Shown here: positions 47,201-59,495 of the stretch, piece after piece
Layout of the letters: each line of letters begins with the position of its first letter
Numbering within the stretch: the first letter of the stretch is position 1
From: Lagopus muta
Lineage: Eukaryota; Chordata; Aves; Galliformes; Phasianidae
NCBI RefSeq assembly: GCF_023343835.1
Contig: NC_064443.1
Coordinates: 2,418,001 to 2,482,000, forward strand
Reading direction: 5' to 3'
DNA length: 64,000 bases
Position numbers and translations under genes: made by a program
The notes under the pieces: generated by a model
The model's database searches: none
The model's input: the letters and a program-made list of their open reading frames with translations, nothing else
Told to the model about the DNA's origin: nothing

Positions 47201-48519
47201 CTCCGTCCGTCTGTACGAAACGAAGGCTTCCAAAGTTCTCGGCCGGGGCTGTCTGTGTGCAGCTGTGGAATCTTTGTCGCTGAAAAAGTCTTTAAAAGAC
47301 GGGAGCTCTTTTTATGCTGAGGAGGTGTTAGCGTGCACCTCTGCTCGTCTTTGTAATCTTGTCTTATTGTAGCGCTGGGTGTTCTCAGAGTTACCCAAGT
47401 GCTATGTTTGGTGAATACTCGTTCAGCCCATGGGATCCGAGCCGGAGGTTCCGTCCCTCCCCGGCTCCAGGAACGGGCCGTAAAGCCCTCTGTCTGCTTC
47501 GATACAAAGTCAATTAGTTCAGAATAAACAGCCTTTGTTTTGGTAGTGCTGCTCTAGGGGCAGTAGCGTCCAGCAGAGGGATGAAAACAAAACAGCCTGC
47601 TCTGCCCATGCTGGGCGTCTGAGTCTGAGTGAGCTCCGACATGGCCTGTTTGTTGAGCAAGGGTGCTTTCTTTCCCGGGTATGAAGGTGTATATCTTAAG
47701 TACACAGAGTGAACAGTGCAGCCTTTTATCTCATGGTCCTCTCAGCACCAGCATGAGGGGCTTGTTTGTTAATGGAGGGTGCTGAATGTGAGATTCTTAA
47801 GGAAAACACGCTCGCCGTTTTAAGGAAGAGCTGATGTGGATGTAGTGTGCAATCTTTTCTGTCTCCCACCAAATGCCACTTTCTCCACTGATGTCAATTG
47901 AGTATTTGGCCCCTGTGCTCCCCTTGTTCTACACCTCAGTTATCGATAACTTCTGCATCCCACTAATCTGTCCAAATTCCAGTTTTGGTACTGGAGAGCA
48001 GTGCAGCTCCTTAGCTGGAACACGGTGTGCTCTGAGAAGAACCGAACCATGTGCTTTCTGCCTTGGTGAGGATCTGAAAGGTTATAATCCGATGGAGAAA
48101 TTGTAGTAGGCTGTGATAGCACCCTCTGGAATCCAAGTTGGTGTCATGGTGTTAATCCTGGCCAGGAGGGACTGCACGTGTGCACAGCCCACAGCAGTGG
48201 GTTCAGCTTTTCTTTCTTCCCTTGGAGCTGAAACCCCCTGAAGACAAAGATTCAGCTCTGTGCCCCTGCCCCAGGCTGTGTTGGACCTGGCAGGGATCAG
48301 CCTTTCCTTGACGTCAGGTCACAACGTCCGCTGCTGCAGTTGGACCACTGCTTTGTGTCCTTCTGCATGCAGTCCCAGCGCTCACACCTCTCCTCCCATA
48401 GCAGCGCCTCTGACCTGAGTGTTTGGAGTGCCCCACTGAACTCTCTGTCTTTGCTGTTGCGGGGCATCAAAGCTGCCCGTGATGTTCCCAACAGAGGTGA
48501 AAGGAAGGGATGGCTGCTC

Positions 48520-48615
48520 ACAATGGGGCCGTGCTCCTGCTGATGGAGCCAAGCGTGCTGTTAGCCCACGTCGCTGCCAGGGCGCACTGCTGACTCACGT
48601 TCAGCATGCTGCCCA
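48520..48615 (-). mobile_element. CR1 ORF2 remnant
   Basis: On the - strand it reads LNVSQQCALAATWANSTLGS, closely following the CR1 C-terminal text LNMSQQCALAAQKANRILGC. The fragment is short and isolated. Confidence 0.65.
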
Positions 48616-49222
48616 CCATTTGTGCTGCTTTGTTTGTGAGCACGTATGGAGGCACATTGTATGCACATGCACACGGCTGTGCAGCTCCAAAGAGAGCCTC
48701 AGTCATGCATGCACTTGTGCAGATAAGCACGCATGCATCAAACATGTTTTGCACCTCTGAACGGCAGCTTGACTGTCCTCCCTGGATTCCAGGTGGTGTT
48801 GGTGTGTGGGGGCACAGCAGCAGGTCATCCCTGGCTGGCCATGCCACCAGGACAGCCTGTGCTTTGATTTTCTCAAAATGGCATTGTTTCAAATGCTTCT
48901 GTGCCATGTGATCGGGTCAGTGGGACAGGAGCAAGGAGCAGCTGTGTGAGTAGCGAGCAGTTTGACCAAGCACAAAGCTGGAATGGAAGCGCGTTGTGAT
49001 AGAGAAGGTGTTTTCAAATAATGTTGTCCATGGGTATGAATTAAATGGGATGTATTGCAGCAAGTAGCAGTGCTTCAACCATCCTGCCTTTAAAGCAAGC
49101 AGCTGGTGCCTCCTCATTCTGAGTTGTTAGTGCTGACTGATGCTCAGCTGCAGTAACCAGCTAATGCTGGCAGCATGCACCTGCTGGCAGGTTAAGCACA
49201 TCTGAAGTTGAAAGGAAAACCA

Positions 49223-49437
49223 GGAATCATGGAATGGCTTGGGTTGAAAAGGACTATAATGATCATTTAGCTTAAACCCCTCTGCTGTGTGCAGGTCACC
49301 AACCAGCAGCCCAGGCTGCCCAGAGCCACATCCAGCCTGGCCTTGAATGCCCGCAGGGATGGGGCATCCACAGCCTCCTTGGCAACCTGTGCCAGTGCCT
49401 CACCGCCCTCTGTATGAAAAACTTCCTCCTAAAGAAG
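49223..49437 (-). mobile_element. CR1 LINE, 3' fragment
   Basis: AATCATGGAATGGCTTGGGTTG, GTCACCAACCAGCAGCCCAGG, GGATGGGGCATCCACAGCC and CTTCCTCCTAAAG on the + strand. Confidence 0.93.
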
Positions 49438-50340
49438 GTGTGGAAAAACACGTTTTCAGCCATGTGAATCTAAATTGTACCAAATTGTTGATCTGACGAA
49501 TTCCTCAAAGCATGGAAAATAGGTTTTCAGAGCTCCTTGAAGGTCAGGCACGCTATTGACTCAGTTTTATGTCTGACGTTAAAGAGCAGAATGTCAGCTT
49601 AGTCCAGTGAGCGAGACTCATTCAGCGCTGTTGTAATCATGGAGCAGCAGTGATAATTTGAATTTTGTTCTTGCTCAGTCAGTGTGATACCCGACTTGAG
49701 GTCAGCCTGACACCTCTGAAAGCCTTGCGGTGATTTGCAGGTAGCCAGAATTGCCTCGAAGGAGGAAAAAATAAAAGGTATGGCACCACTTAGATGTGAT
49801 ATCAGTGCTTTCAGCGTGCTCACGTTGGCGTGCAGGTGGTCAGGGCCGTGTTCCAGAGCTGCCATTCCGCAGGTGTGTCTGTGAATTGGAGTGTGGAAGC
49901 AGCAAAAGGATGAATGGATCTACGCCAGTGTAGCTCTGCATACCCACGGGCTTTCTGGTGTCACAGATACATCCAAGCCTGTGCTGAATTACGAGGGCTT
50001 TGATGAAGGCCTAACATGCAAAGCAATGCGTGTTACGTAAGGAGAGACTTCAGAGAGACGCTGAACTTCTGAACACAATTAAAGGCGCTTTGTAGTGTTT
50101 GGCATGTAATAAGTGGACGGCGTTACTCTGGCATTCTCAGTGGAGAGCTGACTTGATCTAATTAAGAAGGAACTGGAGCTCCACGAGGACAGAGTTGATT
50201 AACAGCCACAGCAGAACCTTTCCATTGCTCGGCCAGGTGGGTGACGGAGTGCCCAGTCTGCAGGGCCAGCTGGGGCTGGGAAACCCCAGTCCTGCCTCAT
50301 ACATCCTTCTCTCTAAGCTTTTAGCTTGTGAAGAAAGCTT

Positions 50341-50341
<1 letters not shown>

Positions 50342-50388
<47 letters not shown>
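50342..50388. repeat. (TATC)n microsatellite
   Basis: About 11 to 12 uninterrupted TATC units. Confidence 0.97.
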
Positions 50389-50744
50389 TTCAGAGTTATT
50401 TGAATCTGGAATAAGCAGGTTGTAAAAGCATGTTCATTCAATGCAGATTGCTCGAGCTGCGTGCCACCCGAAGGCCAATAGATAAAACAAAAAACCCCCT
50501 ATGGTCCTGACAAAGCCGGGAATGGGAACTGGGGATGGAGCTGCTCAGGCTGCTGAGTCAGACTAGAAAATGGGTATTGCCCAAAAAGGATTTGCTTGAG
50601 GGCTGGTGGCAGGATTTGTTCAAGAAGAGCAAATTAAAGGAAAGTGCTCCATGGCTGATGAGTGCCCGTGCTCCAGAAGATCAAAGCATTGTGATTAGAG
50701 CTCTTGTATCACATGTGTGTACATGCGGGCTTGGTGTGATGCTT

Positions 50745-51172
50745 GTATGATGGAGCTCCTCTCCTATGAAGAAAGGTTGAGGGAACTGGGCTCATTTAGC
50801 TTGGAAAGGAGAAGGCTGTGGGGAGACCTCATTGTGGCCTTCCAGTACTTGAAGGGAGTGGATAAACAGGAGGGGGAACGGCTGTGTGTGAGGGTGGATG
50901 GTGAGAGGACAAGGGGGAATGGTGTTAAACTGAGACAGGGGAGGTTTAGGTTGGATATCAGGAGGAAGTTTTTCACCCAGAGGGTGGTGAGGCACTGGAA
51001 CAGGTTGCCAAGGAGGCTGTGGATGCCCCATCCCTGCAGGCATTCAAGGCCAGGCTGGATGTGGCTCTGGGCAGCCTGGGCTGCTGGTTGGTGACCTGCA
51101 CACAGCAGGGGGTTGATATGAGATGATCATTGTGGTCCTTTTCAGCCCAGACCATTCTGTGATTCCGTGATA
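50745..51172 (+). mobile_element. CR1 LINE, ORF2 end plus 3'UTR
   Basis: One open frame reads [55 protein letters not shown] and [15 protein letters not shown], the CR1 ORF2 C-terminus, followed by the GCAGCC-rich 3'UTR and the ATTCTGTGATTCCGTGATA tail. Little decay, so it is a fairly young insertion. Confidence 0.96.
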
Positions 51173-51375
51173 TCCCCATTCCTGCCCTGAGGAGGGGTGT
51201 TGCTGCAGCCCAAAGGATAGGGCTGTGTGTGTGATTGGTGCCACACACCTGCCCCACACGGAGGAGGTGTGCAGGCAGTGTGAATGGAGGGTTGTTGAGG
51301 GATTTCTGTTATGTCTGGTGCTTTGCAGTATTGTCATAAATGATTCAAATGAAGGAAAAAGGCAGAGATTTGAGC

Positions 51376-51745
51376 AATCATAGAATGGTTTGGGTTGGAA
51401 GGGACCTTTAAGGTCATGTAGTTCCAACCCCCTGCTGTAGGCAAGGACACCACCCATGGGACCGGTTGTTCACAGCCCCATCCAGCCTGGTGCTGAGTGC
51501 TTCCAGAGAGCACACAACTTCACTTGGCAACCTTTTCCAGTGTTTCACCACCCTTTAGAATTAGAATTTCTTCCTAATATCTAGTCTAAATCTACCCTCT
51601 TCCAGTTTAAAACCATTTTCCCTCATCCGTCTCTACTTGCCCTTATAAAAACTCTTTCCTATGGGCCCCCTTCAGGTCCAGGAAGGCAGCTGTAAGGTCT
51701 CCTGCTCTCTCAGCCTGTTCCCATGGGGGAGGTGCTCCTGTCCTA
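51376..51745 (-). mobile_element. CR1 LINE, 3' fragment
   Basis: Begins AATCATAGAATGGTTTGGGTTGG on the + strand, then CAACCCCCTGCTGTAGGCA, TTCCAGTGTTTCACCACCC and CTTCCTAATATCTAGTCTAA. Confidence 0.92.
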
Positions 51746-52361
51746 CTGGGAGAAGTCTCCCTCTGAGTGCATTTCCCCAGCAGAAGCTGCTTGCACCCCA
51801 CTGCTGCTCACACTGTAGTCTTAGAAAGCAGGGAAGTTCTCACATTCTATTCTTTGCACTCTTAAGCCATACTGGGCAGCAGGGCTCACAGATAAAGCCC
51901 TTCTATTGAGGGAGGCTGTTTAGATGTTAATCTGAATTTCCTTGCCTTGTGGCAGAAGTCTCTGGCTGCCCTCACAGTCATCTCATCTGAGCCATTTTGC
52001 TGGCAAAAAGAAGCCCGTAAAGGAGCCAGAAGTTGTGCTAAGTGAACAGCTCCCTTACTTAAAGCCTTACGGTGGGAGAACACGAAGGAAGTTTAAGCTC
52101 ATGGCTTCTTTTTTTCTCTTCATAACCATTGGGAACAGGAATGGTTCTGAAAAGTAATGAAAGGTTCTGAAAGGAATGGCTCTTGTATTTCTGAGCCTGC
52201 TGCTCTGCTCCTTCAGTTTTTAAACCATTAAGAGTATAAAATTTGTTAAAATACACTGTCTTGTGCTTTGAGTGGTGCCTGTAGTCTGTCGGGTCTCGCT
52301 GCTTTAACTGCAGCTGTTATTGTGGAAGAATGCACCACAAGCACTGCAGGAGATGGGAATG

Positions 52362-52488
52362 AAGAGGCTGGATGAGGCTGTGAGCAACGTGGTCTGGTGG
52401 GAGGCGTCCCTGCCTACAGCAAGGGCTTTGGAACGACATGATTTTAAAGGTCCTTTCCAACCCAAACCTTTCTACAGTTGTATGGTTT
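52362..52488 (+). mobile_element. CR1 LINE, short 3' fragment
   Basis: GAGGCTGGATGAGGCTGTGAG, CAAGGGCTTTGGAACGACATG and AAAGGTCCTTTCCAACCC, with a decayed tail. Confidence 0.82.
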
Positions 52489-55400
52489 AACTAACTTAAT
52501 AAGAAAAGTCTCAACTTCACCTTACAGAAAAGGGTCTTTTTGGCACATGAAGCTGTTGGCTCTTGCCTTTACTTTTGACTGCCTTTAGGTTTCACATTAG
52601 CAAGGTTGTGTTCTGTTACTCGCTAGCCAGCAGAAGCCCAAACTCAAGCCCTTTTTAGGCTTTTGGAAGTCTTTCACAGGTTCTGAGTTTTGTTTTCTTT
52701 GTGGGTGGCTTTTTATTTTCTGTTTAGTGCTGTAGGAAATCAAAATGCACACGAGAAGAGGATGGAGCAGAGAGGAAACAAAGTGTTTGCCTGTTGCTCT
52801 GAATTCCTATCTGTTTCATGCTGCTGCTGCCCAATTCTCCCTCAGCTCCGCCTCTTATTGTTTATGGTTGGGGGAGAGCAGAGTTAATCCTCCAGGGGTC
52901 TGGGGGTGGTTTTGGGTTGGGGGAAGGACTGTGGAACTTGGGAGGTAAGGATGCCAGTCTGTATGCTTCATTTTGCTTTGATGTGCATCCTCTCCCAGAC
53001 TGGTGGCTTTCTCATAGCTGCTGAGGGGACATCTCCTCTCCTCACCCCCATGTCCACTTGTCTGTGACATTTAGTGTGAGGTTGTAACGTGTGGAAGGAG
53101 TCACCTATGGAACTGGACAGCAGGAGTAGTTTTCTTTCAGGTTTCTGGAGCTGCAGTCTCACCCTAGCATAAGAACTGTGCTGCCTGGAGCACTCTGGGG
53201 GAAGCTTGGCAGTGGATGAACCAAGCATGGAGTTTGCAGGGAACTTGAATGGAAGGCACTGCATGCAGTATGGCCAGAACTCCATGGTGGCCCTTGGTTG
53301 TGTAGGATGGATTGGGGACCCTGCTGTTATAGGATCTGAAGCAGAGAAAGCATCATGTGCAAAGAGCCCTGGGTTTGAAGCATGCAATGAGGCGTAGGGT
53401 AGATTGAGATCGAAGCAGAAGTTTCTGAACAAGAATGAAATGAGATATTGATACCCCAAGGGAGATCTTGGGAAGATGTTGATGTTCTAGGACAGCCCAG
53501 GAGTATCTACTCATCTCAGGTGTAATTATGCAGAACACAAAAACAAAGAAAGGCTGAGAGTTGAAGGAAGTGATCTTCCTTCATTCAGATACTAAAAATT
53601 AGCCCCCGGTCTCAGGCTGAGGGCGTGATGGGCAAAGCACAGTCCTCCTTGTGAGGTTGCAGCACTTACCCACTTGTTCTCTGCTGCAGGGATGGTGCAG
53701 GCTGCCTCGCTTCCCTTTGTCCCCATACACAGCTCTGCCTCTCCTAGTCCTACAGCAGTGCTGGGGGAGAGGAGCTGCGCTGCCCTGCAGGCCCTTCTGG
53801 GCTGCCTGCAGTCCCTGGCTCAGGACAGCTGAGCTGCCTGCTCCCTGGAATAGAGCTTTATCCCTTCTTCGCCCCTTTAATGCTAGTACCCGCATGGAAT
53901 TGCCCTGACCTGTTGATAGAAGCGATCATTAAATACTATAAATCATTAAGGACTTACGTGAGGAGGTCTGATGGTAGTTTACTTTGTGATTGGGGTGGTT
54001 AAGAGTATTTGCTGTGTCTCTAGTTGATGGGGTGAGCATAGGATTTTTGTTGCCATACCATGTTATTCCGGCTTATTTATGCTTATTGTTTATCATTTGC
54101 ATCAGTGGATGTCGAAAGCAAAAGAAACAGCATTTGTGGTGTAACGTAATTGTCCAGAGATTTAGATTACTCTTGCACTGTGAGTGCTTAACACTGCAGT
54201 GAGCTGCTTCTCCTTTGCAGGAGCGGTGTGGGAGCTGTGTTCCTTCCTTGGAAGAAGTGCAGGGGTACAGGGAGCCTTGGTGCAGCTCAGTGCAGCTCCT
54301 GGGTGTAGGATGAGTGAGAGGTTGGGGGGGTTGGCAGGGGCTGTTGGGCTGCAGACTTCTTCCACAAGGCTTGTTACCCCAGAGGAGGCTGTATTGGACT
54401 TTGTTCCCATCGTTCTTGGGATGTGGTGTTGTTACCTGTGGAGGAGAGCTTTGTGTGCAAGCTGTGTGCTTTGGATTCCCTAATTGTGTGATTTTTTTAA
54501 CTTTGGAAGCTATGAGGCAGCACACTGGGAGCTGTGCAGTAGCCAGCCTGAAGCCGGGTCTGCTGTGACTGCGCATCCTGTTCTCAAGGAGCATGAGCAG
54601 GGAGGCCCTTCCTCTTGTTCTGAGCTTGTTTATGCTCTAAGGACAGTAGTTAACTGCTTGAAAGTAAGACCCAGGTAATGAGTAAATGAGTAGAGAACAG
54701 TGAGGAAATAGGTGATCTGCTTAATCATGTGGGCTCTGAGTGCTTTTTTCTGACTCTCCCTTGAAAAAGAAACAACCCAGTTGTTTAGAGGTGCCTTTTC
54801 TTTCCTCCACTACCTGCCACGGCGCTCATGAAAAACACAGAAGAGGAGGTCTTATATTTCAACTAATCAATGCTTCTGGTCAGCAAAATGCCTCTTTTAA
54901 CAGGGTGAGGTACAAAGCTGTTATCCCCCGCTGTTAGCGTGAAACCTCTGTATGCACCCATATGCTGTCATTGCCGTGAGCAGGTGCAGCCTCTTGACAG
55001 ACTTCAGTTTCTGCCATTTGCCTTTAATAAAGAGGGACTAGGAATGAAATTCAGTGAGTTTTACAGCATTGCCAGTAAATCTGCTCTGGAAGTGCCCCAT
55101 CACTTTTGGTTGTACACAAATACCCATCGAGAGGAAAGGGTTACTGCTCAAATGTCAGGGTTCTGCCCAGTGAATGATGACCAACAATTCTACAGTTTGC
55201 CAAGTGAGTAGTTTGAGGGAAGTGAATTTGCAGCCTTGATTCGGTTACTAATTAATAACTCATTAGTGAGGAAAAATAAAAGCAGGACAAGATATTCTCC
55301 TCCCAGTACACTTCACAGGGGTTATCAGCAGGTGGGCATGAGGGGGTTAGGCTGTGGTGTCCCTCTGCAGCACCACTCAGCGAGCTTCCATGGATGAAGT

Positions 55401-57585
55401 GAGGGCTTGGGAAGGCTGCTCAGCTGAGACCTGTGCTTCTTGGAAGAAGCAATGCACTACAGGTATTTCCTCCCAAGGTCACAGGTGGATGCTGTGCATT
55501 TTGGAACAGTGTTTGGGCTGAATTCGGTGTGAATGTCTGTACAGCAGTGTCTTTTCAGCGCCAGCCAGAGCTACAAAAGACATTCCCAGTGTTTATCAGC
55601 ATTAAGTCATTCTGTGAGCTTGACAGACAGCGGCTCTTCTGCTCCTTCAGAGCTGTGTCCAGTAGCCAGCAGCTACTTGTGTATATCGCTGCCGTGGTGC
55701 TCGTTTACCAGAGTCCCTTCTCAATTGAGCCTTCCTGTCATAGCACTGGATATACGTTTATGGGGGCTCATAAGGGTAATTAATGCTTGACATCTGTTGG
55801 GAGTGGGCGCTTGTCACTGTTACCAATATGGTGTGGTGACTCCCAGGTCATCTTTGTGTTAGCAGTATTTGTGAGGCTCTTGTGACAAACTTGTTCGGCT
55901 TTTAAGGCTCTACTGAAAGGAATTTCAAGTGTCCAGAGTCATATCCTCAAAATTTGGAGGAAAGCAAGTGGCACGGCTGTGGCTAAAGACAAAAGCATGG
56001 AAGGCTCTTTCATCCAGTTGGTTGCAAGCAGGAGGGAAACAGATGCTAGGTTGGGTTTGTGCAGGGTAGGAAGGTACCTGATTTATTTTGATACGTTCAG
56101 TGGGAAGGGTGAAGATGAAAGTGTTTGGTAACCTTGATCTCAGAACCAGCAGAAAAGTGCCTTCTGTGAGTGGCACTAACTGCAAATCCTCCCGGCCCTC
56201 TGCCAGCAGGACGTTCTGTTGGAAGGAATGGCTCTGGAAGAAACCCATGCTGCTGACAGTTCTGAATCCTCTAATGGATTTTTAATCTACTGTGGTAGCC
56301 AGTAAAAATAAGTTTGCTGTCTGATTGCTTTGCAGACAGGAGCATTTTGGGTCTGCCATATGTTTATTGTCATCTTTATTTCATGAGAGCTCAAAACTGT
56401 GTATTTCCATTCCTTCCTGCTTTGGGAGTTTTTCTTTTCTTGCTTGTGTTCAACTTACTTTGGTAAACTGTAGGTGGCATAAGTAATACTTTCTCCTCTG
56501 TAGCGTAATGATTGCTGGAGGTGGGGCTGCAAATAAAGAGGGACAAACCTGTTTTGAAGTCTTTTTCTAAAAACTGCTTAAACCAGAAACCTACTTTTGA
56601 GTCCAGTGCTGGAGAGGAAGAAGGATGAGGCACGGGAAACGAGCTCCCAGCCCTCTGCAAGCCTCAGTGGTGAACTGCTGACAGCTGAGCACAAGCAGGG
56701 CTGGGTTGTGGTTAGCTCTGCGTAATGGTGTGCAGTGGGACTGGCATCTGCCTCAGAGGGGCTGCTGGTTGCCCTGGACCACTGGTGATGGGAACACATT
56801 TCCTGAGCGGAGACACAGTTGCAGACAGTGAATCATTCCCCAGTAATGAAGCGTGCTTCTCTGCTGGGCAAAAAAAAGTGTGTGGGTAGGGCGGTGCTGA
56901 GAAAGTGGAATAGATCAACTCGGCCCTCAGCATTGAGAAAACACGCAGTTTTCCTCTTTCTGAAGGAAGGAAGCGTTGCTTATGAGCTGTGTGAGGCTCT
57001 TTCCCTGGGATGCTCTTCAAGTAGATGAGCCATAATGTTATCATATCACGACATCCAGAGCCACAGATTGACCTTGTTGAGTGGCAGCGACTGAGCTTTC
57101 TTTGAGAAGGGGTCAGCTCTTTGCCTTCCCTTCTCTGTTCCACTGCTGTAATTTATTACATAACTTCTTTACCACCTATGTGTAATAAGAGCCTGAAGTC
57201 CTAGAGGGATCTTTCTATAGTCTGGACATTCCTTGCTTGTCAAAATTGGCCAACCTATTGCTACCTTTCTGTGTTCACAGAGACAAGGCTTTGGCATTGC
57301 TTTCCCATCAGCTGACTTTTGAAATCTTGTTTCTTGGAATTCCAGACTGGGCAGTCCTTCGTGCTGGTTCATCCAGGTTCATCTTTTCTGTGCAATGAGT
57401 TTGGAATCTTGGTGTGCCACATCCCTCTGTTGAGTCTTCCCAGTCTTTGCTCAGGATGTTGTTCCTTTCTTCGGTGCTGATTGGTTTCTGTAGCTGTAGG
57501 TGCTGTGGGTGAAGCATGTGAAATCTGACTTGCAAGTAGCTTTTGTGCTGAAATGCTGTTTGCTTTGAAAATAAAACTGTGATCT

Positions 57586-57832
57586 TTAAACTAAAACAAG
57601 GGAGGTTTAGGTTGGATATGAGGAGGAATTTTTTCACCCAGAGGGTGGTGAGGCACTGGAACAGGTTGCCCAATGAGGCTGTGGATGCCCCATCCCTGCA
57701 GGCATTCAAGGCCAGGCTGGATGTGGCTCTGGGCAGCCTGGGCTGCTGGTTGGCGACCTGCACACAGCAGGGGGTTGAAATGAGATGATCATTGTGGTCC
57801 TTTTCAACCCAGGCCATTCTGTGATTCTGTGA
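57586..57832 (+). mobile_element. CR1 LINE, 3' fragment
   Basis: GGGAGGTTTAGGTTGGATAT, TTTTTCACCCAGAGGGTGG and the ATTCTGTGATTCTGTGATC tail. It is very close to the copy at 50745-51172, so both belong to one recent subfamily. Confidence 0.96.
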
Positions 57833-59295
57833 TCTGGGGAGGGAGGGATGTTTCCTATTCCTAACCCTTCTTCTAGGAAGGAACACAAATGCCATCTATG
57901 CAGACACTGACAGTGCCGAAAATATGACTCTGCGAAATAAGCATTTTTTACTCAGTTATGACGTTAACATAGAGAAATATCAGTGATTGTTAGGACTGAT
58001 CACTGCTGCTTACCTCAGATGGTCAGGTTTTGTGGAGTGCAGCACTACGCACTCCCCTCCATAGGGCAGTCAGCTGAGGAGGGCATTTCCCCTCCCCAGG
58101 AGTTTTGAAGGAGTTTACTTTTAGGAAGCCAATGTCGACTTCAGAGTAACTAAATAATTTATTTTTTTTTTTAACTAAATGCAATCACCCTTTTTGTAGC
58201 GAATGGTTATCCATACATGCATGTGTACAAATAGAGCTTGCTGCTTCATTCTGCCTTTGTCCAGCGCTCCTTCTGAAGTCCATGTGGAAGTGAGCACTGC
58301 CATCTCCTGAAGAATATCCCTTTTACTTCTTCCAGGGCTGCCAGGGGCTGGCCCTGCTGTGTGTCACAGCCCGGAGCAGTGGCTGGCAGGGCCTGTGCCA
58401 CCAGCCCATGTTGTGTAATGCCAGCGTGTCTCGTTGGGGATGGTGGTGAGAGCAGCCTTATGTAATGCTCATTGTCACATTCCCGTTCCAGCACTGTCGT
58501 GTCAGCAGAAGGGAAGGATTAGCCCTCCCTTTTCTTTGTCTCTTCATTTTTTTCCTCGCTTTCTCCCACCCTTTCTCGAGAGAGGCTTTTGTTGTTGGGG
58601 AACATGTGGTTTTGTGCTGCGTTCAGCATCGCCGTGTTTGCAGGAAGGAAAATTTTATCCTAGAGGGCAAGACTTGCAGGTCTCCCGAAACTGATGGATG
58701 GGAGAGTTTTCTGAGACACTGTTTCTCTCAGTTTCTGCTTCCCATAAATCACAGTGGGCTCCTAAATGCACGCATCAAATGTGGGTTCAGGCTAGGTGTG
58801 CCACATGGGTGGGAGAGGAGCACCTGCCATCCCCAGAGGGCTGGTCTGCACCAAGCAGATGCCCTCCCCTTTGTGATTCTACAGCTCCTTGCCTTTCTTG
58901 GCTGTTACTGAGTTCCACTGCGGTTTGAACAAGAGGAAAAGGAGAATTGCTTTCTTCCTTTCCAGTGAGCTGTGTGTGGCCACCAGGCATCTGTGAGTCA
59001 CAGCTGAGAACTCAATTGCTGCAAAGGGGGAAGGGGCTGTAATCAAAGTAATCATCTGAGGTTGGCTTTACATCCAGTTTGGTTCAAAAGTAAGTGAAAG
59101 AATAAGAAAATGGATCTGCTAGGCTTGTATTGGCCAGTAATACTGCTGGCTCAGGTTTATTTCCTACTAGGTTGAGGTGTTACTTGCAAACTGTTAAAAG
59201 GTTTTAAATCTTATACAATACGTTAAAATCACGCTGTTACAAATCCACATCTGGGTGCTTTATCTTTGGCTGAGGGCTGCCTAGGAAGTACCCAA

Positions 59296-59495
59296 ACTTT
59301 TCACCCAGAGGGCAGTGAGGCACTGGCACAGGTTGCCAAGGAGGCTGTGGATGCCCCATCCCTGCAGGCATTGAAGGCCAGGCTGGATGTGGCTCTGGGC
59401 AGCCTGGGCTGCTGGTTGGCGACCTGCACACAGCAGGGGGTTGGGACTGGATGAGCGCTGTGCTCCTTTGCAACCCAGGCCATTCTGTGATTCAA
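59296..59495 (+). mobile_element. CR1 LINE, 3' fragment
   Basis: AACTTTTCACCCAGAGGGCAG, GGCACAGGTTGCCAAGGAGG, CACACAGCAGGGGGTTGGGAC and ATTCTGTGATTCAAA. Confidence 0.95.

Noticed and set aside
46229-47233. 334-codon open frame on the - strand
   Set aside because: Same cause: a CpG island read antisense, with Pro/Arg/Ala-rich translation and no recognisable domain.
50717-51094. 125-codon + strand frame as a host gene
   Set aside because: It is the CR1 ORF2 C-terminus ([20 protein letters not shown]).
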